Origin: Arachis hypogaea | Taxonomy: Eukaryota > Streptophyta > Magnoliopsida > Fabales > Fabaceae | Length of the DNA: 64,000 bases | Reading direction: 5' to 3' | Assembly: GCF_003086295.3 (NCBI RefSeq) | Contig: NC_092048.1 | Location: forward strand, 85,446,386 to 85,510,385 | Part shown: positions 1 to 10,427 of the stretch, piece after piece | How positions within the stretch are numbered: the stretch's first letter is position 1 | How the letters are laid out: every line of letters begins with the position of its first letter | The notes under the pieces: model-generated | The model's input: the letters and a program-made list of their open reading frames with translations, nothing else | Databases searched by the model: none | What the model was told of the DNA's origin: nothing | Program-made: the position numbers and the translations under genes

Positions 1-2
1 TT

Positions 3-212
3 GTGTTTACAACTCAAGGATCTCTCTCTGCATCCATGGAGAGGAAGCAGAAGAAGCTTCCCTCAAAGCAGAGTCAAACAAAGCCCCCACAGTCAAACTC
101 TAAGTTTAGTGTTGGGAGGCCACAACCAAACTCTAAGTTTGGTGTTGAACTCCCATATCCAAACTCTAAGTTTGGTGTTGGGGAGTTTCAACAATGCTCT
201 GAACATCTGTGA
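3..212 (+). CDS. C-terminal end of gag-protease polyprotein (RE-A), partial
   Basis: This is an open frame entering from the left edge and ending at TGA 210-212. It aligns with the end of the RE-C protease frame (22430-22227): both share the segment around MERK, then a tail repeating the unit NSKFGV. That unit is the translation of CTCTAAGTTTGGTGTT, the same sequence that forms the polypurine tract before the 3' LTR. The catalytic part would lie left of the window. The stop is 18 bases before the first hairpin at 231, the place where full-length relatives end pol. No RT follows. Confidence 0.65.
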   Translation: MFTTQGSLSASMERKQKKLPSKQSQTKPPQSNSKFSVGRPQPNSKFGVELPYPNSKFGVGEFQQCSEHL

Positions 213-230
213 GGCTCCATGAGAGCCCAC

Positions 231-277
231 TGTCAAGCTATTGACATTAAAGAAGCGCTTGTTGGGAGGCAACCCAA
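231..277 (+). other. Two-hairpin element after the polyprotein stop (RE-A)
   Basis: Hairpin 1 is TGTCAA-GCTA-TTGACA (231-246). A linker containing AAGCGCTT follows. Hairpin 2 is TTGGG-AGGCAA-CCCAA (262-277). The same pair occurs after the last polyprotein codon of RE-B, RE-C, RE-D, RE-E and RE-G, with compensating stem changes. The function is unknown; an RNA-level role is inferred from the covariation. Confidence 0.7.
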
Positions 278-412
278 TTTTTATTTATCTAACTATATTT
301 TTCTTAGTTATATGTCTTTATAGGTTCATGATCATGTGGAGTCACAAAATAAACAAAAAAATCAAAAACGGAATCAAAAACAACAGAAGAAAAATCACAC
401 CCTGGAGGAGCA

Positions 413-565
413 TCTGTCTGGCGTTCAACGCCAGAACAGAGCATGGTTCTGGCGCTGAACGCCCAAAATGGGTAGCATCTGGGCGCTGGACGCCAGAAAT
501 GGCCAATAAATGGGTGTTGAACGCCCAAAATGGGCACCAACCTGGCGCTGAACGCCCAGAGTTGT
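413..565 (+). repeat. Palindrome array, CTGGCGTT/AACGCCAG family (RE-A internal)
   Basis: Five or so degenerate copies of the palindrome (T)GGCGTTxAACGCC are separated by about 15-20 bases. The same palindrome occurs in this family's LTRs and leader. The frames running through it (for example 241-663) look fortuitous. Confidence 0.75.
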
Positions 566-622
566 GTGCAAGGGCATTTTACATGCCTTATTTGGTGCAA
601 GGTTGTAAATCTTTGAACACCT

Positions 623-706
623 CAGGATCTGTGGACCCCACAGGATCATCTCAGGATCTGTGAACCCCACAGGATCACCTCGGGATCTGTGGACCCCACA
701 GGATCC
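623..706 (+). repeat. Three tandem copies of a GGATCTGTGG-ACC-CCACAGGATC palindrome
   Basis: Three near-identical units of about 33 bases start at 625, 654 and 683 (approximate). Each contains an inverted repeat TGTGG/CCACA flanked by GGATC. RE-C has a single unit at the matching place (about 21750-21778, minus strand), so copy number differs between relatives. From 707 to about 1060 the strand is very rich in C and T and holds the TATA-like box listed separately. Confidence 0.7.
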
Positions 707-941
707 CCACCTACCTCCACTCACTTCTTCTCACCCTTCTTTCACACAATCCCATAAACACTCTTCCCCAAAACCCTTCACCAATCACCTCAATCTCTCT
801 TCCCCATCACCTCTTCACCACTCACATCCATCCACTCTTCCCTATAAACCTACCTCATAAACTCCACCTACCCTCAAAATTCAAAACCAATTTCCCACCC
901 AAACCCACCCATATGGCCGAAACCTTCCCCCCTCCCTTCCC

Positions 942-950
942 TATATAAAG
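942..950 (+). promoter_or_regulatory. TATA-like box upstream of the accessory ORF (RE-A)
   Basis: TATATAAAG lies 190 bases before the ORF start at 1140 and is followed by a C/T-rich leader. RE-C has CCTATATAAA at 21485-21492 (minus strand) at the same spacing once RE-B is removed. A separate transcript for the accessory ORF is an inference. Confidence 0.45.
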
Positions 951-1065
951 CCCTCTATTCTTCTTCAAATTCACACAACACAACCCTCTCTTCTCTTCTT
1001 GGCCGAAACACAACCCCTTCTCCCTCTCTTCCATTTCTTCTTCTTCTTCATCTATTCTCTTTTTT

Positions 1066-1100
1066 ATTGCTCGAGGGCAAGCAATATTCTAAGTTTGGTG
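1066..1100 (+). other. Internal copy of the RGGA-loop hairpin plus tract (RE-A)
   Basis: ATTGCTCG-AGGG-CAAGCAAT (1066-1085, one mismatch) is followed by TAAGTTTGGTG (1090-1100). It is a second copy of the hairpin and tract found beside the 3' LTR at 3395-3432. RE-C has the equivalent at 21334-21369. Confidence 0.55.
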
Positions 1101-1139
1101 TGGTAAAAGCATAAGCTTTTTGTTTTTCCATTACCATTG

Positions 1140-2288
1140 ATGGCACCTAAGACCGGAGAATCCTCTAGAAAAGGAAAAGGGAAGACAAAAGCTTCCACCT
1201 CCAAGTCATGGGAGATGGAAAGGTTCATCTCCAAAGCCCATCAAGACCACTTCTATGATGTTGTGGCCAAGAAGAAGGTGATCCCTGAGGTCCCTTTCAA
1301 ACTTAAAAGAAATGAGTATCCAGAGATCCGACATGAAATTCAAAGAAGAGGTTGGGAATTTCTAACAAATCCCATCCAACAAGTCGGCATCCTAATGGTT
1401 CAAGAGTTCTATGCTAATGCATGGATCACTAAGAACCATGATCAAAGTAAGAACCCAGATCCAAAGAACTATGTTACAATGGTTCGGGGGAAATACTTAG
1501 ATTTTAGTCCAGAAAATGTGAGGTTGGCGTTCAACTTGCCAAACATGGAAGAGAACGCACGCCCCTACACAAGGAGAGTCAACTTTGATCAAAGGTTGGA
1601 CCAAGTCCTTATGGACATATGTGTAGAAGGAGCTCAATGGAAGATTGACTCAAAAGACAAACCGGTTCAACTAAGAAGACTGGACCTTAAGCCCATAGCT
1701 AGAGGATGGTTGGAGTTCATTCAATGCTCAATCATTCCCACTAGCAACCGGTCTGAAGTTACTATAGACCGGGCCATTATGATCCATAGCATCATGATTG
1801 GAGAAGAGGTGGAAGTTCATGAGATTATACCTCAAGAACTCTACAAGGTGGCTGACAAGTCCTCCACTATGGCAAGGTTAGCCTTTCCTCACCTCATTTG
1901 CCACCTATGCAATTCGGCTGGGATTGACATAGAGGGAGATATCCTCATTAAAGAGGACAAGCCCATCACTAAGAAAAAGATGGAGCAAGCAAGAGAGCCC
2001 ATTCATGGAGCTCAAGAGGCGTATGAAGCTCATCACCATGAGATCCCGGAGATGCCTCAAATGCATTTTCCTCCACAAAACTATTGGGAGCAAATCAACG
2101 CCTCCCTAGGAGAATTGAGTTCCAATATGGGACAACTAAGGGTGGAACATCAAGAGCACTCCATCATCCTTCATGAAATTAGAGAAGATCAAAAAGCAAT
2201 AAGGGAGGAGCAACAAAGACAAGGAAGAGACATAGAAGAACTCAAGGACATCATTGGTTCCTCAAGAAGGAAACGCCACCATCACTAA
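1140..2288 (+). CDS. Accessory ORF in the env position (plant transposon protein-like), intact
   Basis: 382 codons with no internal stop, the only complete gene-length ORF in the window that has no lesion. The start is ATG 1140; a TTG just before it is not needed. The first 25 residues are rich in Lys and Ser. A compact region follows, with WEMERF near residue 25, a PEVPFKL stretch, AFNLPNM near 140, and ARGWLEFIQ near 195. Residues of about 315-375 are Glu/Gln/Arg-rich with a heptad look (probable coiled coil), ending in a basic RRKRHHH tail. I see no signal peptide and no membrane segment, so an envelope role is not supported. The fold resembles what databases call a putative plant transposon protein domain, found between integrase and 3' LTR in Athila-like elements (from memory). 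RE-C has a broken homologue and RE-E a distant one. The function is unknown. Confidence 0.75.
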   Translation: MAPKTGESSRKGKGKTKASTSKSWEMERFISKAHQDHFYDVVAKKKVIPEVPFKLKRNEYPEIRHEIQRRGWEFLTNPIQQVGILMVQEFYANAWITKNHDQSKNPDPKNYVTMVRGKYLDFSPENVRLAFNLPNMEENARPYTRRVNFDQRLDQVLMDICVEGAQWKIDSKDKPVQLRRLDLKPIARGWLEFIQCSIIPTSNRSEVTIDRAIMIHSIMIGEEVEVHEIIPQELYKVADKSSTMARLAFPHLICHLCNSAGIDIEGDILIKEDKPITKKKMEQAREPIHGAQEAYEAHHHEIPEMPQMHFPPQNYWEQINASLGELSSNMGQLRVEHQEHSIILHEIREDQKAIREEQQRQGRDIEELKDIIGSSRRKRHHH

Positions 2289-3394
2289 GGTGGATTCATT
2301 CCTTGTTCTTATTTCTTCTGTTTTTCGTTTTCTATGTTATGTGCTTATCTATGTGTGTGTCTTCATTACATGATCATTAGTAGTTAGTAACTTTGTCTTA
2401 AAGTTATGAATGTCCTGTGAATCCATCACCTCTCTTAAATAAAAAATGTTTTAATTCAAAAGAACAAGAAGTACATGAGTTTCGAATTTATCCTTGAACT
2501 TAGCTTAATTATATTGATGTGGTGACAATGCTTCTTGTTTTCTGAATGTATGCTTGAACAGTGCATATGTCTTTTGAAGTTGTTGTTTAAGAATGTTAAA
2601 TATGTTGGCTCTTGAAAGAATGATGACTAGGAGACATGTTATTTGATAATCTGAAAAATCATAAAAATGATTCTTGAAGCAAGAAAAAGCAGCAAAGAAC
2701 AAAGCTTGCAGAAAAAAATTGGCGAAAAAAAAATATAGAAAGAAAAAGAAAAAGCAAGCAGAAAAAGCCAAAAGCTCTTAAAACCAAGAGGAAAGAGCAA
2801 AAAGCCAATAGCCCTTAAAACCAAAAGGCAAGGGTAATAAAAAGGATCCCAAGGCTTTGAGCATCAGTGGATAGGAGGGCCTAAAGGAATAAAATCCTGG
2901 CCTAAGCGGCTAAACCAAGCTGTCCCTAACCATGTGCTTGTGGCGTGAAGGTGTCAAGTGAAAACTTGAGACTGAGCGGTTAAAGTCAAGGTCCAAAGCA
3001 AAAAAAAGAGTGTGCTTAAGAACCCTGGACACCTCTAATTGGGGACTTTAGCAAAGCTGAGTCACAATCTGAAAAGGTTTACCCAATTATGTGTCTGTGG
3101 CATTTATGTATCCGGTGGTAATACTGGAAAACAAAGTGCTTAGGGCCACGGCCAAGACTCATAAAATAGCTGTGTTCAAGAATCATCATACTGAACTAGG
3201 AGAATCAATAACACTATCTGAACTCTTAGTTCCTATAGATGCCAATCATTCTAAACTTCAATGGATAAAGTGAGATGCCAAAACTATTCAAGAGGCAAAA
3301 AGCTATAAGTCCCGCTCATATGATTGAAGCTCTGTTTCATTGATAGTTTGGAATTTATAGTATATTCTCTTCTTTTTATCCTATTTGATTTTCA
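2289..3394 (+). other. 3' untranslated region of RE-A
   Basis: There is no credible ORF. Positions about 2690-2850 are A-rich with repeated AAGCCAAAAGCTCTTAAAACC-like units. From about 2855 to 3300 the sequence closely matches RE-C 9000-8340 in reverse, so this part is well conserved between copies. Confidence 0.7.
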
Positions 3395-3432
3395 GTTGCT
3401 TGGGGACAAGCAACAATTTAAGTTTGGTGTTG
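3395..3432 (+). other. RGGA-loop hairpin and polypurine tract before the 3' LTR (RE-A)
   Basis: Perfect 8-bp hairpin GTTGCTTG-GGGA-CAAGCAAC (3395-3414), then AATTTAAGTTTGGTGTTG up to the LTR start at 3433. The position fits the plus-strand primer site. The tract is less purine-pure than usual, but the same sequence precedes the 3' LTR in RE-B, RE-C and RE-D. Confidence 0.7.
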
Positions 3433-5146
3433 TGATGAGCGGATAATTTATACGCTTTTTGACATTGTTTTTAGTATGTTTTTAGTAGGATCTAGTTACT
3501 TTTAGGGATGTTTTCATTAGTTTTCATGTTAAATTCACATTTCTGGACTTTACTATGATTTTGTGTGTTTTTCTGTGATTTCAGGTATTTTCTGGCTGAA
3601 ATTGAGGGACTTGAGCAAAAATCAGATTCAGAGGTTGAAGAAGGACTGCTGATGTTGTTGGATTCTGACCTCCCTGCACTCAAAGTGGATTTTCTGAAGC
3701 TACAGAACTCGAAATGGTGCGCTTCTAATTGCGTTAGAAAGTAGACATCCAGGGCTTTCCATCAATGTATAATAGTCCATACTTTGCCCAAGTTTAGACG
3801 ACGCAAACTGGCGTTCAACGCCAGCTCTTTGCCCAATTCTGGCGTCCAGCGCCAGAAACAAGTTGCAAAGTGGAGTTCAACGCCCAAACTGGCACAAAAA
3901 CTGGCGTTCAACTCCAAGAATGACCTCTCCACGTGTAGACTTCATGCTCAGCCCAAGCACACACCAAGTGGGCCCCGGAAGTGGATTTATGCATCAATTA
4001 CTTACTTCTGTAAACCCTAGTGACTAGTTTATTATAAATAGAACTTTTTTTCATTGTATTCATAGTCTTGGTCACTCCGGTTCCCCCCTGGGGCCGAGAC
4101 CAATGAACTCCATTATCACTTATGTATTTTCAATGGTAGAGTTTCTGCACTCCATAGATTAAGGTGTGGAACTCTGCTGTTCCTCAAAGATTAATGCAAA
4201 GTACTACTGTTTTCTATTCAATTCATCTTATTTCGCTTCCAAGATATTCATTCGCACTTCAACCTGAATGTGATGAACGTGACAATCATCATCATTCTCT
4301 ATGAACGCGTTCCTGACAACCACTTCCGTTCTACATTAGATTGAATGAGTATCTCTTAGATCTCTTAATCGGAATCTTCGTGGTGTAAGCTAGAATGATG
4401 GTGGCATTCAAGAGAATCCGAAAAGTCTAAACCTTGTCTGTGGTATTCCGAGTAGGATTCAATGATTGAATGACTGTGACAAGCTTCAAACTCGCGATTG
4501 CTGGGCGTAGTGACAGACGCAAAAGGATAGTAAATTCTATTCCAGCATGATCGAGAACCGACAAATGAATAGCCGTACCATGACAGGGTGCGTTGACCAT
4601 TTTCACTGAGAGGATAGGATGTAACCATTGACAAGGGTGATGCCTCCAGACGATTAGTCGTGCCGTGACAGGGCATTTGGATCATTTTCCCGAGAGAAGA
4701 CCGAAAGTAGCCATTGACAATGGTGATGCATCACATAAAGCCAGCCATGGAAAGGAGTAAGACTGATTGGATGAAGATAGCAGGAAAGTAGAGGTTCAGA
4801 GGAACGAAAGCATCTCTATTCGCTTATCTGAAATTCCCACCAATGATTTACATAAGTATTTCTATCCCTATTTTATTAAAAACTATTTTCGAAAACCCCA
4901 TTACTATTTTATATCCGCCTGACTGAGATTTACAAGGTGACCATAGCTTGCTTCATACCAACAATCTCCGTGGGATTCGACCCTTACTCACGTAAGGTAT
5001 TACTTGGACGACCCAGTGCACTTGCTGGTTAGTTGTGCAAAGTTGTGAACCATGGTATTGGCATCATGTTTTTGGCGCCATTGCCAGGGAAAGAAAGAGC
5101 AATGAATTTTACATAATCAAAGTGTAATCACAATTTCTGCGCACCA
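3433..5146 (+). repeat. 3' LTR of RE-A
   Basis: Starts TGATGAGCGG and ends GCGCACCA (1714 bp). It holds a palindrome array at about 3806-3925, including perfect CTGGCGTT-C-AACGCCAG at 3808-3824, and a TATA box at 4033. Near the end, at 5073-5090, it contains TGGCGCCATTGCCAGGGA, a second PBS-like sequence inside the LTR. I place the LTR end after this because the last bases match the ends of the RE-C 5' LTR. Confidence 0.8.
4033..4041 (+). promoter_or_regulatory. LTR TATA box (RE-A)
   Basis: TATAAATAG in the middle of the LTR. The same word occurs at the matching place in the two RE-C LTRs (minus strand, 7623-7631 and 27320-27328). It is the likely U3 core promoter; the start site is not visible by eye. 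Confidence 0.5.
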
Positions 5147-8100
5147 ACAACTAACCAGCAAGTGCACTGGGTCGTCTAAGTAATAAACCTTACGTGAGTA
5201 AGGGTCGATCCCACGGAGGCTGTCGGCTTGAAGCAAGCTATGGTCATCTTGTAAATCTCAGTCAGGTGGATTCAAATGGTTATGGAGAATTGATAATTAA
5301 AATATGAATAAAACATAAAATAAAGATAGAGATACTTATGTAATTCATTGGTAGGAATTTCAGATAAGCGTATGGAGATGCTTTGTTCCTCCTAAACTTC
5401 TGCTTTCCTATCGCCTTCTTCCAATCATTCATACTCCTTTCCATGGCAAGCTTTATGTTGGGCATCACCGTTGTCAATGGCTACTTCCCATCCTCTCAGT
5501 GAAAATGTTCCAAATGCGCTGTCACCACACGGCTAATCAGCTGTTGGTTCTCGATCATGTTGGAATAGGATCCATTGATCCTTTTGAATCTGTCACACGC
5601 CCAACACTCGCGAGTTTGAAGCTCGTCACAGTCATTGATAAACCCATATTTCATGAGTTATTTTGTGCTTGATTTGAGTGATTTATTCAATCCTTCACCC
5701 ACTTATTCATATTAATTGCATGGTTTTACTTTCCTTCCCTTATTATGTGATGTATATGAAAAACATGTTTCCTATGCTTTAATATTAATCATTTTAATTA
5801 CCTTTATTTTCATTCGATGCTGTGATTAGTGTGTTGAATAGTTTCAGAATTTTTAAGGCAGAATGACTTAAAGGATGAAAAAGAAACATACAAAAATGGA
5901 AGGAAAGCACAGAACGGTGTTTTGAAGAAACTGGTGTTCACGCGATCGCATGGACGCCACGATCGTGTGCCAGAAGCGAAGAAACAGCGACATGGCCGCA
6001 TGACCGATGCGACCGCGCGCCTTAAGTAGAACGCATACGACGCGGACGCGTGACTGACGTGACCGCGTGGCAAGGAAAAGCTCCGGATGACGTGACCGTG
6101 TGAATCACGCAGACGCGTGACAGAGGCCACGCACCAGAAATTACAGAACACGCCCCCAGCGAATTCTGAAGCCCTTTTTGGCCCAAATCCAAGTCCAGAA
6201 GGCATAGACCAGAGGTTATAAAGTGTGGGAATGCATCCATTCAGAGGGAGCTTGCATATTTTATTTTTCAATGATTTAGATTTAGTTTTGAGAGAGGTTC
6301 TCTCCTCTCTCTCTCTTAGGATTTAGGACTTCTTATTTTTAAGAGTGACTCTCAATCCAGGTTTTATGTTTCTTTGTTTTAAGCTTCCCTTTCACTTTAT
6401 TTATTTATTTCAGCACTTGAGTTGATTATTTACTTTTATAATTGAATCTATGAAATCTTCCATGTTACAGATTGTTATTTGAATTAATAATATTTGAGGT
6501 ATTTTCAGTTTATGATTGTTCTATTTGATTTAAGTTATCATTGTTTCCGAATTGAAGATATTTTATTCCAGCAATTTACTTTTTCCCTTTTTTTGGTCCT
6601 GGTTAAGAAATCAGTAACCCGACAGTTATCAAACTCAACATAATTGATAATCGTTATCTTGCTAATTGAACCGAACTTCAGTAATCCCCACCTTTTCTTA
6701 GGAAATAAATAGGAGTCAAAGGTCAAATTAATTAGTCCCTTGACTTTCCTTTGCTCTAGCAAAGGTTGACCAAGTGGAATTTAGATTCAACTTTCATTAT
6801 TGTTGAGAGAGATAACAAAGTGGACTTCTAATTTCTCTTATCTTGCCAAAAGTTGCTTTACAGTAATTATTTATTTTAATTGCCATTTACTTTACTTGTC
6901 ATTTAAATCACTTGCTTCTCACCTCCTAAACCCCGATTACAACCTTTATAGCCAATAATAAGAACATACCTCCTTGCAGTTCCTTGAGAAGACGACCCGA
7001 GGTTTAAATACTCAGTTATCAATTTAAAAGGGGTTTGTTACTTGTGACAACCAAAACGTTTGTACGAAGGGATTTCTGTCGGTTTAGAGACTATATCTAC
7101 AACGCGACTGTTTTTATGAACTTCTTTACTGGCAAAAATCCCAACGTCAGTCATCCCTTCCCAGATCCTACTCGGAATACCATAAACAAGGTTTAGACTT
7201 TCCAGATCTCAGGAATGGCCGCCAATAATTCTAGCCTATACCACGAAGGTTCTAGTCTTAGATTAGAAACCCAAGAGATACACATTCAAGCTTGATTGCA
7301 TGTAGAACGGAAGTGGTTGTCAGGCACGCGTTCATATGTGAGAATGGTGATGAGTGTCACGGATTATCACATTCATCATGTTGAAGAACGAATGGATATC
7401 TTAGAGAAGAAGTAGGCGTGAATTGAATAGAAAAATAGTAGTACTTTGCATTAATTCATGAAGAACAGCAGAGCTCCACACCTTAATGTATGATGTGTAG
7501 AAACTCCACTATTGAAAATACATAAGTGAAAATAGTCTAAGCATGGCCGAATGGCCAGCCTCAAAGGTCTAAGGACTAAACATCCAAAAATCAAAAGTCT
7601 ACCAATACAATAGCAAAAGGTCCTATTTATAGAGAACTAGTAATCTAGGGTTTACAGAAATGAGTAAATGATGCAGAATCTTCTTCCGGGCCCACTTGGT
7701 GTGTGCTTGGGCTGAGCATTGAAGTTTTCACGTGTAGAGACTTTTCTTGGAGTTAAACGCCAGCTTTTGTGACAGTTTGGGCGTTTAACTCCAGCTTTTA
7801 TGCCAGTTCTGGCGTTTTGACGCCAGAATTTCTATGCGGACTTTGAACGCTGATTTGGGCCATCAAATCTTGGGCAAAGTATAAACTATTATATATTGCT
7901 GGAAAGCCCAGGATGTCTACTTTCCAACGCAATTAAGAGCGCGCCAATTGGGTCTCTGTAGCTCCAGAAAATCTACTTTGAGTGCAGGGAGGTCAGAATC
8001 CAACAGCATCTGCAGTCCTTTTTCAGCCTCTGAATCAGATTTTTGCTCAGGTCCCTCAATTTCAGTCAGAAAATACCTGAAATCACGGAAAAACACACAA

Positions 8101-8228
8101 ACTCATAGTAAAGTCCAGAAATGTGATTTTTATTTAAAAACTAATAAAAATATAATAAAAACTAATTAAAATATACTAAAAACATACTAAAAACAATGCC
8201 AAAAAGTGTATAAATTATCCGCTCATTA
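5147..8228 (-). repeat. 3' LTR of RE-C, interrupted by S1
   Basis: Reverse complement of the TGATGAGCGG family. On the minus strand it starts TAATGAGCGG at 8228 (second base changed from G) and runs to 5147, where RE-A was inserted, so its last ~90 bases lie beyond RE-A. Solo LTR S1 splits it at 5636-7149. The palindrome array is at about 7745-7860 and the TATA word at 7623-7631. Confidence 0.8.
5636..7149 (+). mobile_element. S1: solo LTR with target duplication GTCAT
   Basis: A 1514-bp unit beginning TGATAAACCC and ending AACGTCA, flanked by GTCAT at 5631-5635 and 7150-7154. Removing it restores the RE-C LTR sequence seen uninterrupted at 26846-26856. No PBS, tract or coding sequence belongs to it. 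Features inside: a CG-rich palindromic stretch (about 5935-6125), a TATAAAG word at 6217, and an end resembling the LTR ends of RE-E and RE-G. Small ORFs inside (for example 5810-6271, minus) are fortuitous. Confidence 0.93.
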
Positions 8229-8266
8229 CAACAGCAAACTTAAATTGTTGCTTGTCCCCAAGCAAC
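8229..8266 (-). other. RGGA-loop hairpin and polypurine tract before the 3' LTR (RE-C)
   Basis: On the minus strand, hairpin GTTGCTTG-GGGA-CAAGCAAC (8266-8247) followed by AATTTAAGTTTGCTGTTG up to the LTR. One base differs from the RE-A tract (GGTG to GCTG). Confidence 0.65.
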
Positions 8267-9264
8267 CAAAAATCAAATAGGATAAAAAGAGTAGAATATA
8301 CAATGAATTCTAAAAATATCTATGAAGATCAGTCTTAATTAGATGAGCGGGGCTTTTAGCTTTTTGCTTCTGAATAGTTTTGGCATCTCACTTTATCCTT
8401 TTGAAGTTCAGAATGATTGGCATCTATAGGAACTCAAAATTCAGATAGTGTTATTGATTCTCCTAGTTCAGTATGTTGATTCTCGAACACAGCTACTTTA
8501 TGAGTCTTGGCCATGACCCTAAACATTTTGTTTTTCAGTATTACCACTGGATACATAAATGCCACAGACACATAACTGGGTGAACCTTTTCAGATTGTGA
8601 TTTAGCTTTTCTAGAGTCACCAATTAGAGGTGTCCAGAGCTCTTAAGCACACTCTTTTTGCTTTGGACCACGACTTTAACCGCTCAGTCTCAAGTTTTCA
8701 CTTGACACCTTCACGCCACAAGCACATGGTTAGGGACAGCTTGGTTTAGCCACTTAGGCCAGGATTTTATTCCTGTGGGCCCTCCTATCCACTGATGCTC
8801 AAAGCCTTGGATCCTTTCTATTTTACCCTTGCCTTTTGGTTTAAAGGGCTATTGGCTTTTTCTACTTGCTCTTTCTTTTTCTTTCTTTTTTCTTTTTTTT
8901 TTTCTCTTTTTTTTTTTCTTTTTTCGCAAGCTTTTCATTGCTTTTTCTTGCTTCAAGAGCCAACAATTTTAACATTCATAAACAACAATATCAAAAATAT
9001 GCACTGTTCAAGCATTCATTCAGAAGAACAAAAAGTATTGCCACCACATCAAAATAATTAATCTATTTTAAAATTCAAAATTCATGTACTTCTTTTTCTT
9101 TTTCAATTAAAAACATTTTGCATTTAAGAAAGGTGATGGATTCATTTTCATAGCTTTAAGGCATAGACACTTAGACACTAGTGATCATGTAATAAAGACA
9201 CAAACATAAATAAAATTCAAAAAATAGAAAATAAAGAACAAGGAAATTAAAGAACGGGTCCACC
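8267..9264 (-). other. 3' untranslated region of RE-C
   Basis: Matches RE-A 2289-3394. Positions about 8866-8935 are a nearly pure T/C run on the plus strand (purine run on the element's own strand), longer than in RE-A and probably expanded by slippage. No ORF of substance. Confidence 0.65.
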
Positions 9265-10416
9265 TTAGTGATCGCGGCTTGTTCTTCCTCTTGAAGATCT
9301 TATGGAGTGCTTGAGCTCCTCAATGTCTCTTCCTTGCCTTTGTTGCTCTTCTCTCATGACTCTTTGATCTTCTCTAATTTCATGGAGGATGATGGAATGC
9401 TCTTGGTGCTCCACCCTTAGTTGTCCCATATTGGAACTTAATTCTCCTAGGGAGGTGTTGATTTGCTCCCAATAGTTTTGTGGAGGAAAACGGATCTCTT
9501 GAGGTATCTCAGGAATTTCATGATGAGGAATTTCCTCATGCTCTTGTCCATGAGTGGGATCTCTTGTTTGCCCCATCCTTTTCTTAGTGATGGGCTTGTC
9601 CTCATTAATGAGGATGTCTTCCTCTATGTCAATTCCAGCTGAATTGTAAAGGTGACAAATAAGATGAGGAAAGGCTAACCTTGACAAAGTAGAGGACTTG
9701 TCCGCCACCTTGTAGAGTTCTAGAGATATAACCTCATGAACTTCTACTTCCTCTCCAATCATGATGCTATGGATCATGATAGCCCGGTCTATAGTAACTT
9801 CACACCGGTTGCTAGTGGGAATGATTGAGCGTTGGATGAACTCTAACCATCCCCTAGCCACGGGCTTGAGGTCATGCCTTCTTAGTTGAACCGGCTTTCC
9901 TCTTGAATCTCTCTTCCATTGAGCACCCTCTTCACAAATGTCCATGAGGACTTGGTCCAACCTTTGATCAAAGTTGACCCTTCTAGTGTAGGGGTGTGCA
10001 TCTCATTGCATCATTGGCAAGTTGAATGCCAACCTTACATTTTCCGGACTAAAATCTAAGTATTTCCCCCGAACCATTGTAAGCCAATTCTTTGGATCCG
10101 GGTTCACACTTTAATCATGGTTCTTGGTGATCCATGCATTGATATAGAACTCTTGAACTATTAAGATTCCGACTTGTTGAATGGGGTTGGTGAGAACTTC
10201 CCAACCTCTTTTTCAAATCTCAAGTCGGATCTCCAGATATTCACCCTTTTTGAGCTTGAAAGGGACCTCGGAGATCACTTTCTTCTTAGCCACAACTTCA
10301 TAGAAGTGGTCTTGATGCACCTTTGAGATGAATCTCTCCATCTCCCATGACTCGGAGGCGGAAGCTTTTGCCTTCCCTTTCCTCTTTCTAGCGGTTTCTC
10401 CGGCCTTAGGTGCCAT
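9265..10416 (-). pseudogene. Accessory ORF in the env position (RE-C copy), three stops
   Basis: Same reading frame and length as the intact RE-A gene (about 383 codons), beginning ATG at 10416 (MAPKAGE) with the Lys-rich N-terminus and ending in the same coiled-coil-like tail (about 9265-9480). Three in-frame stops break it: TGA at 10213, TAA near 10110 and TGA near 10002. The first two sit where RE-A has Gln codons and fit C-to-T changes. RE-B landed 11 bases upstream of the ATG, which also separates the gene from its upstream region. Confidence 0.8.
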
Positions 10417-10427
10417 AAATGGTTATG

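Larger units (their letters stand above)
1..5146 (+). mobile_element. RE-A: 3' part of a non-autonomous Athila-like LTR retrotransposon
   Basis: The window opens inside this element. In order it shows the end of a gag-protease frame, a two-hairpin element, a palindrome array, an accessory ORF, a polypurine tract and a complete 3' LTR. The order matches RE-C (minus strand, 22430 down to 5147) piece by piece, so no RT or integrase is expected in the part that lies outside. It ends at GCGCACCA (5146), and the next bases are the inside of RE-C's 3' LTR in reverse orientation. The simplest reading is insertion of RE-A into that LTR. The predicted target duplication is ACAAC (5147-5151), whose partner would be left of the window. 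Confidence 0.85.

Noticed and set aside
1140..2288. Calling the accessory ORF a transposase or an envelope gene
   Set aside because: No catalytic triad for a transposase and no membrane segment for an envelope; only the position and the family resemblance are supported.
4365..4685. ORF of 106 codons on the minus strand in the RE-A LTR
   Set aside because: It is antisense to the LTR, not kept open in the RE-C or RE-F LTRs, and has no recognisable motif.
5050..5150. A chromosomal inversion or two-LTR circle junction between the two opposed LTRs
   Set aside because: RE-A ends with a normal LTR end (GCGCACCA), and RE-C's LTR is cut shortly before its own end. Simple insertion of RE-A into the RE-C LTR explains this; only the left partner of ACAAC is outside the window.
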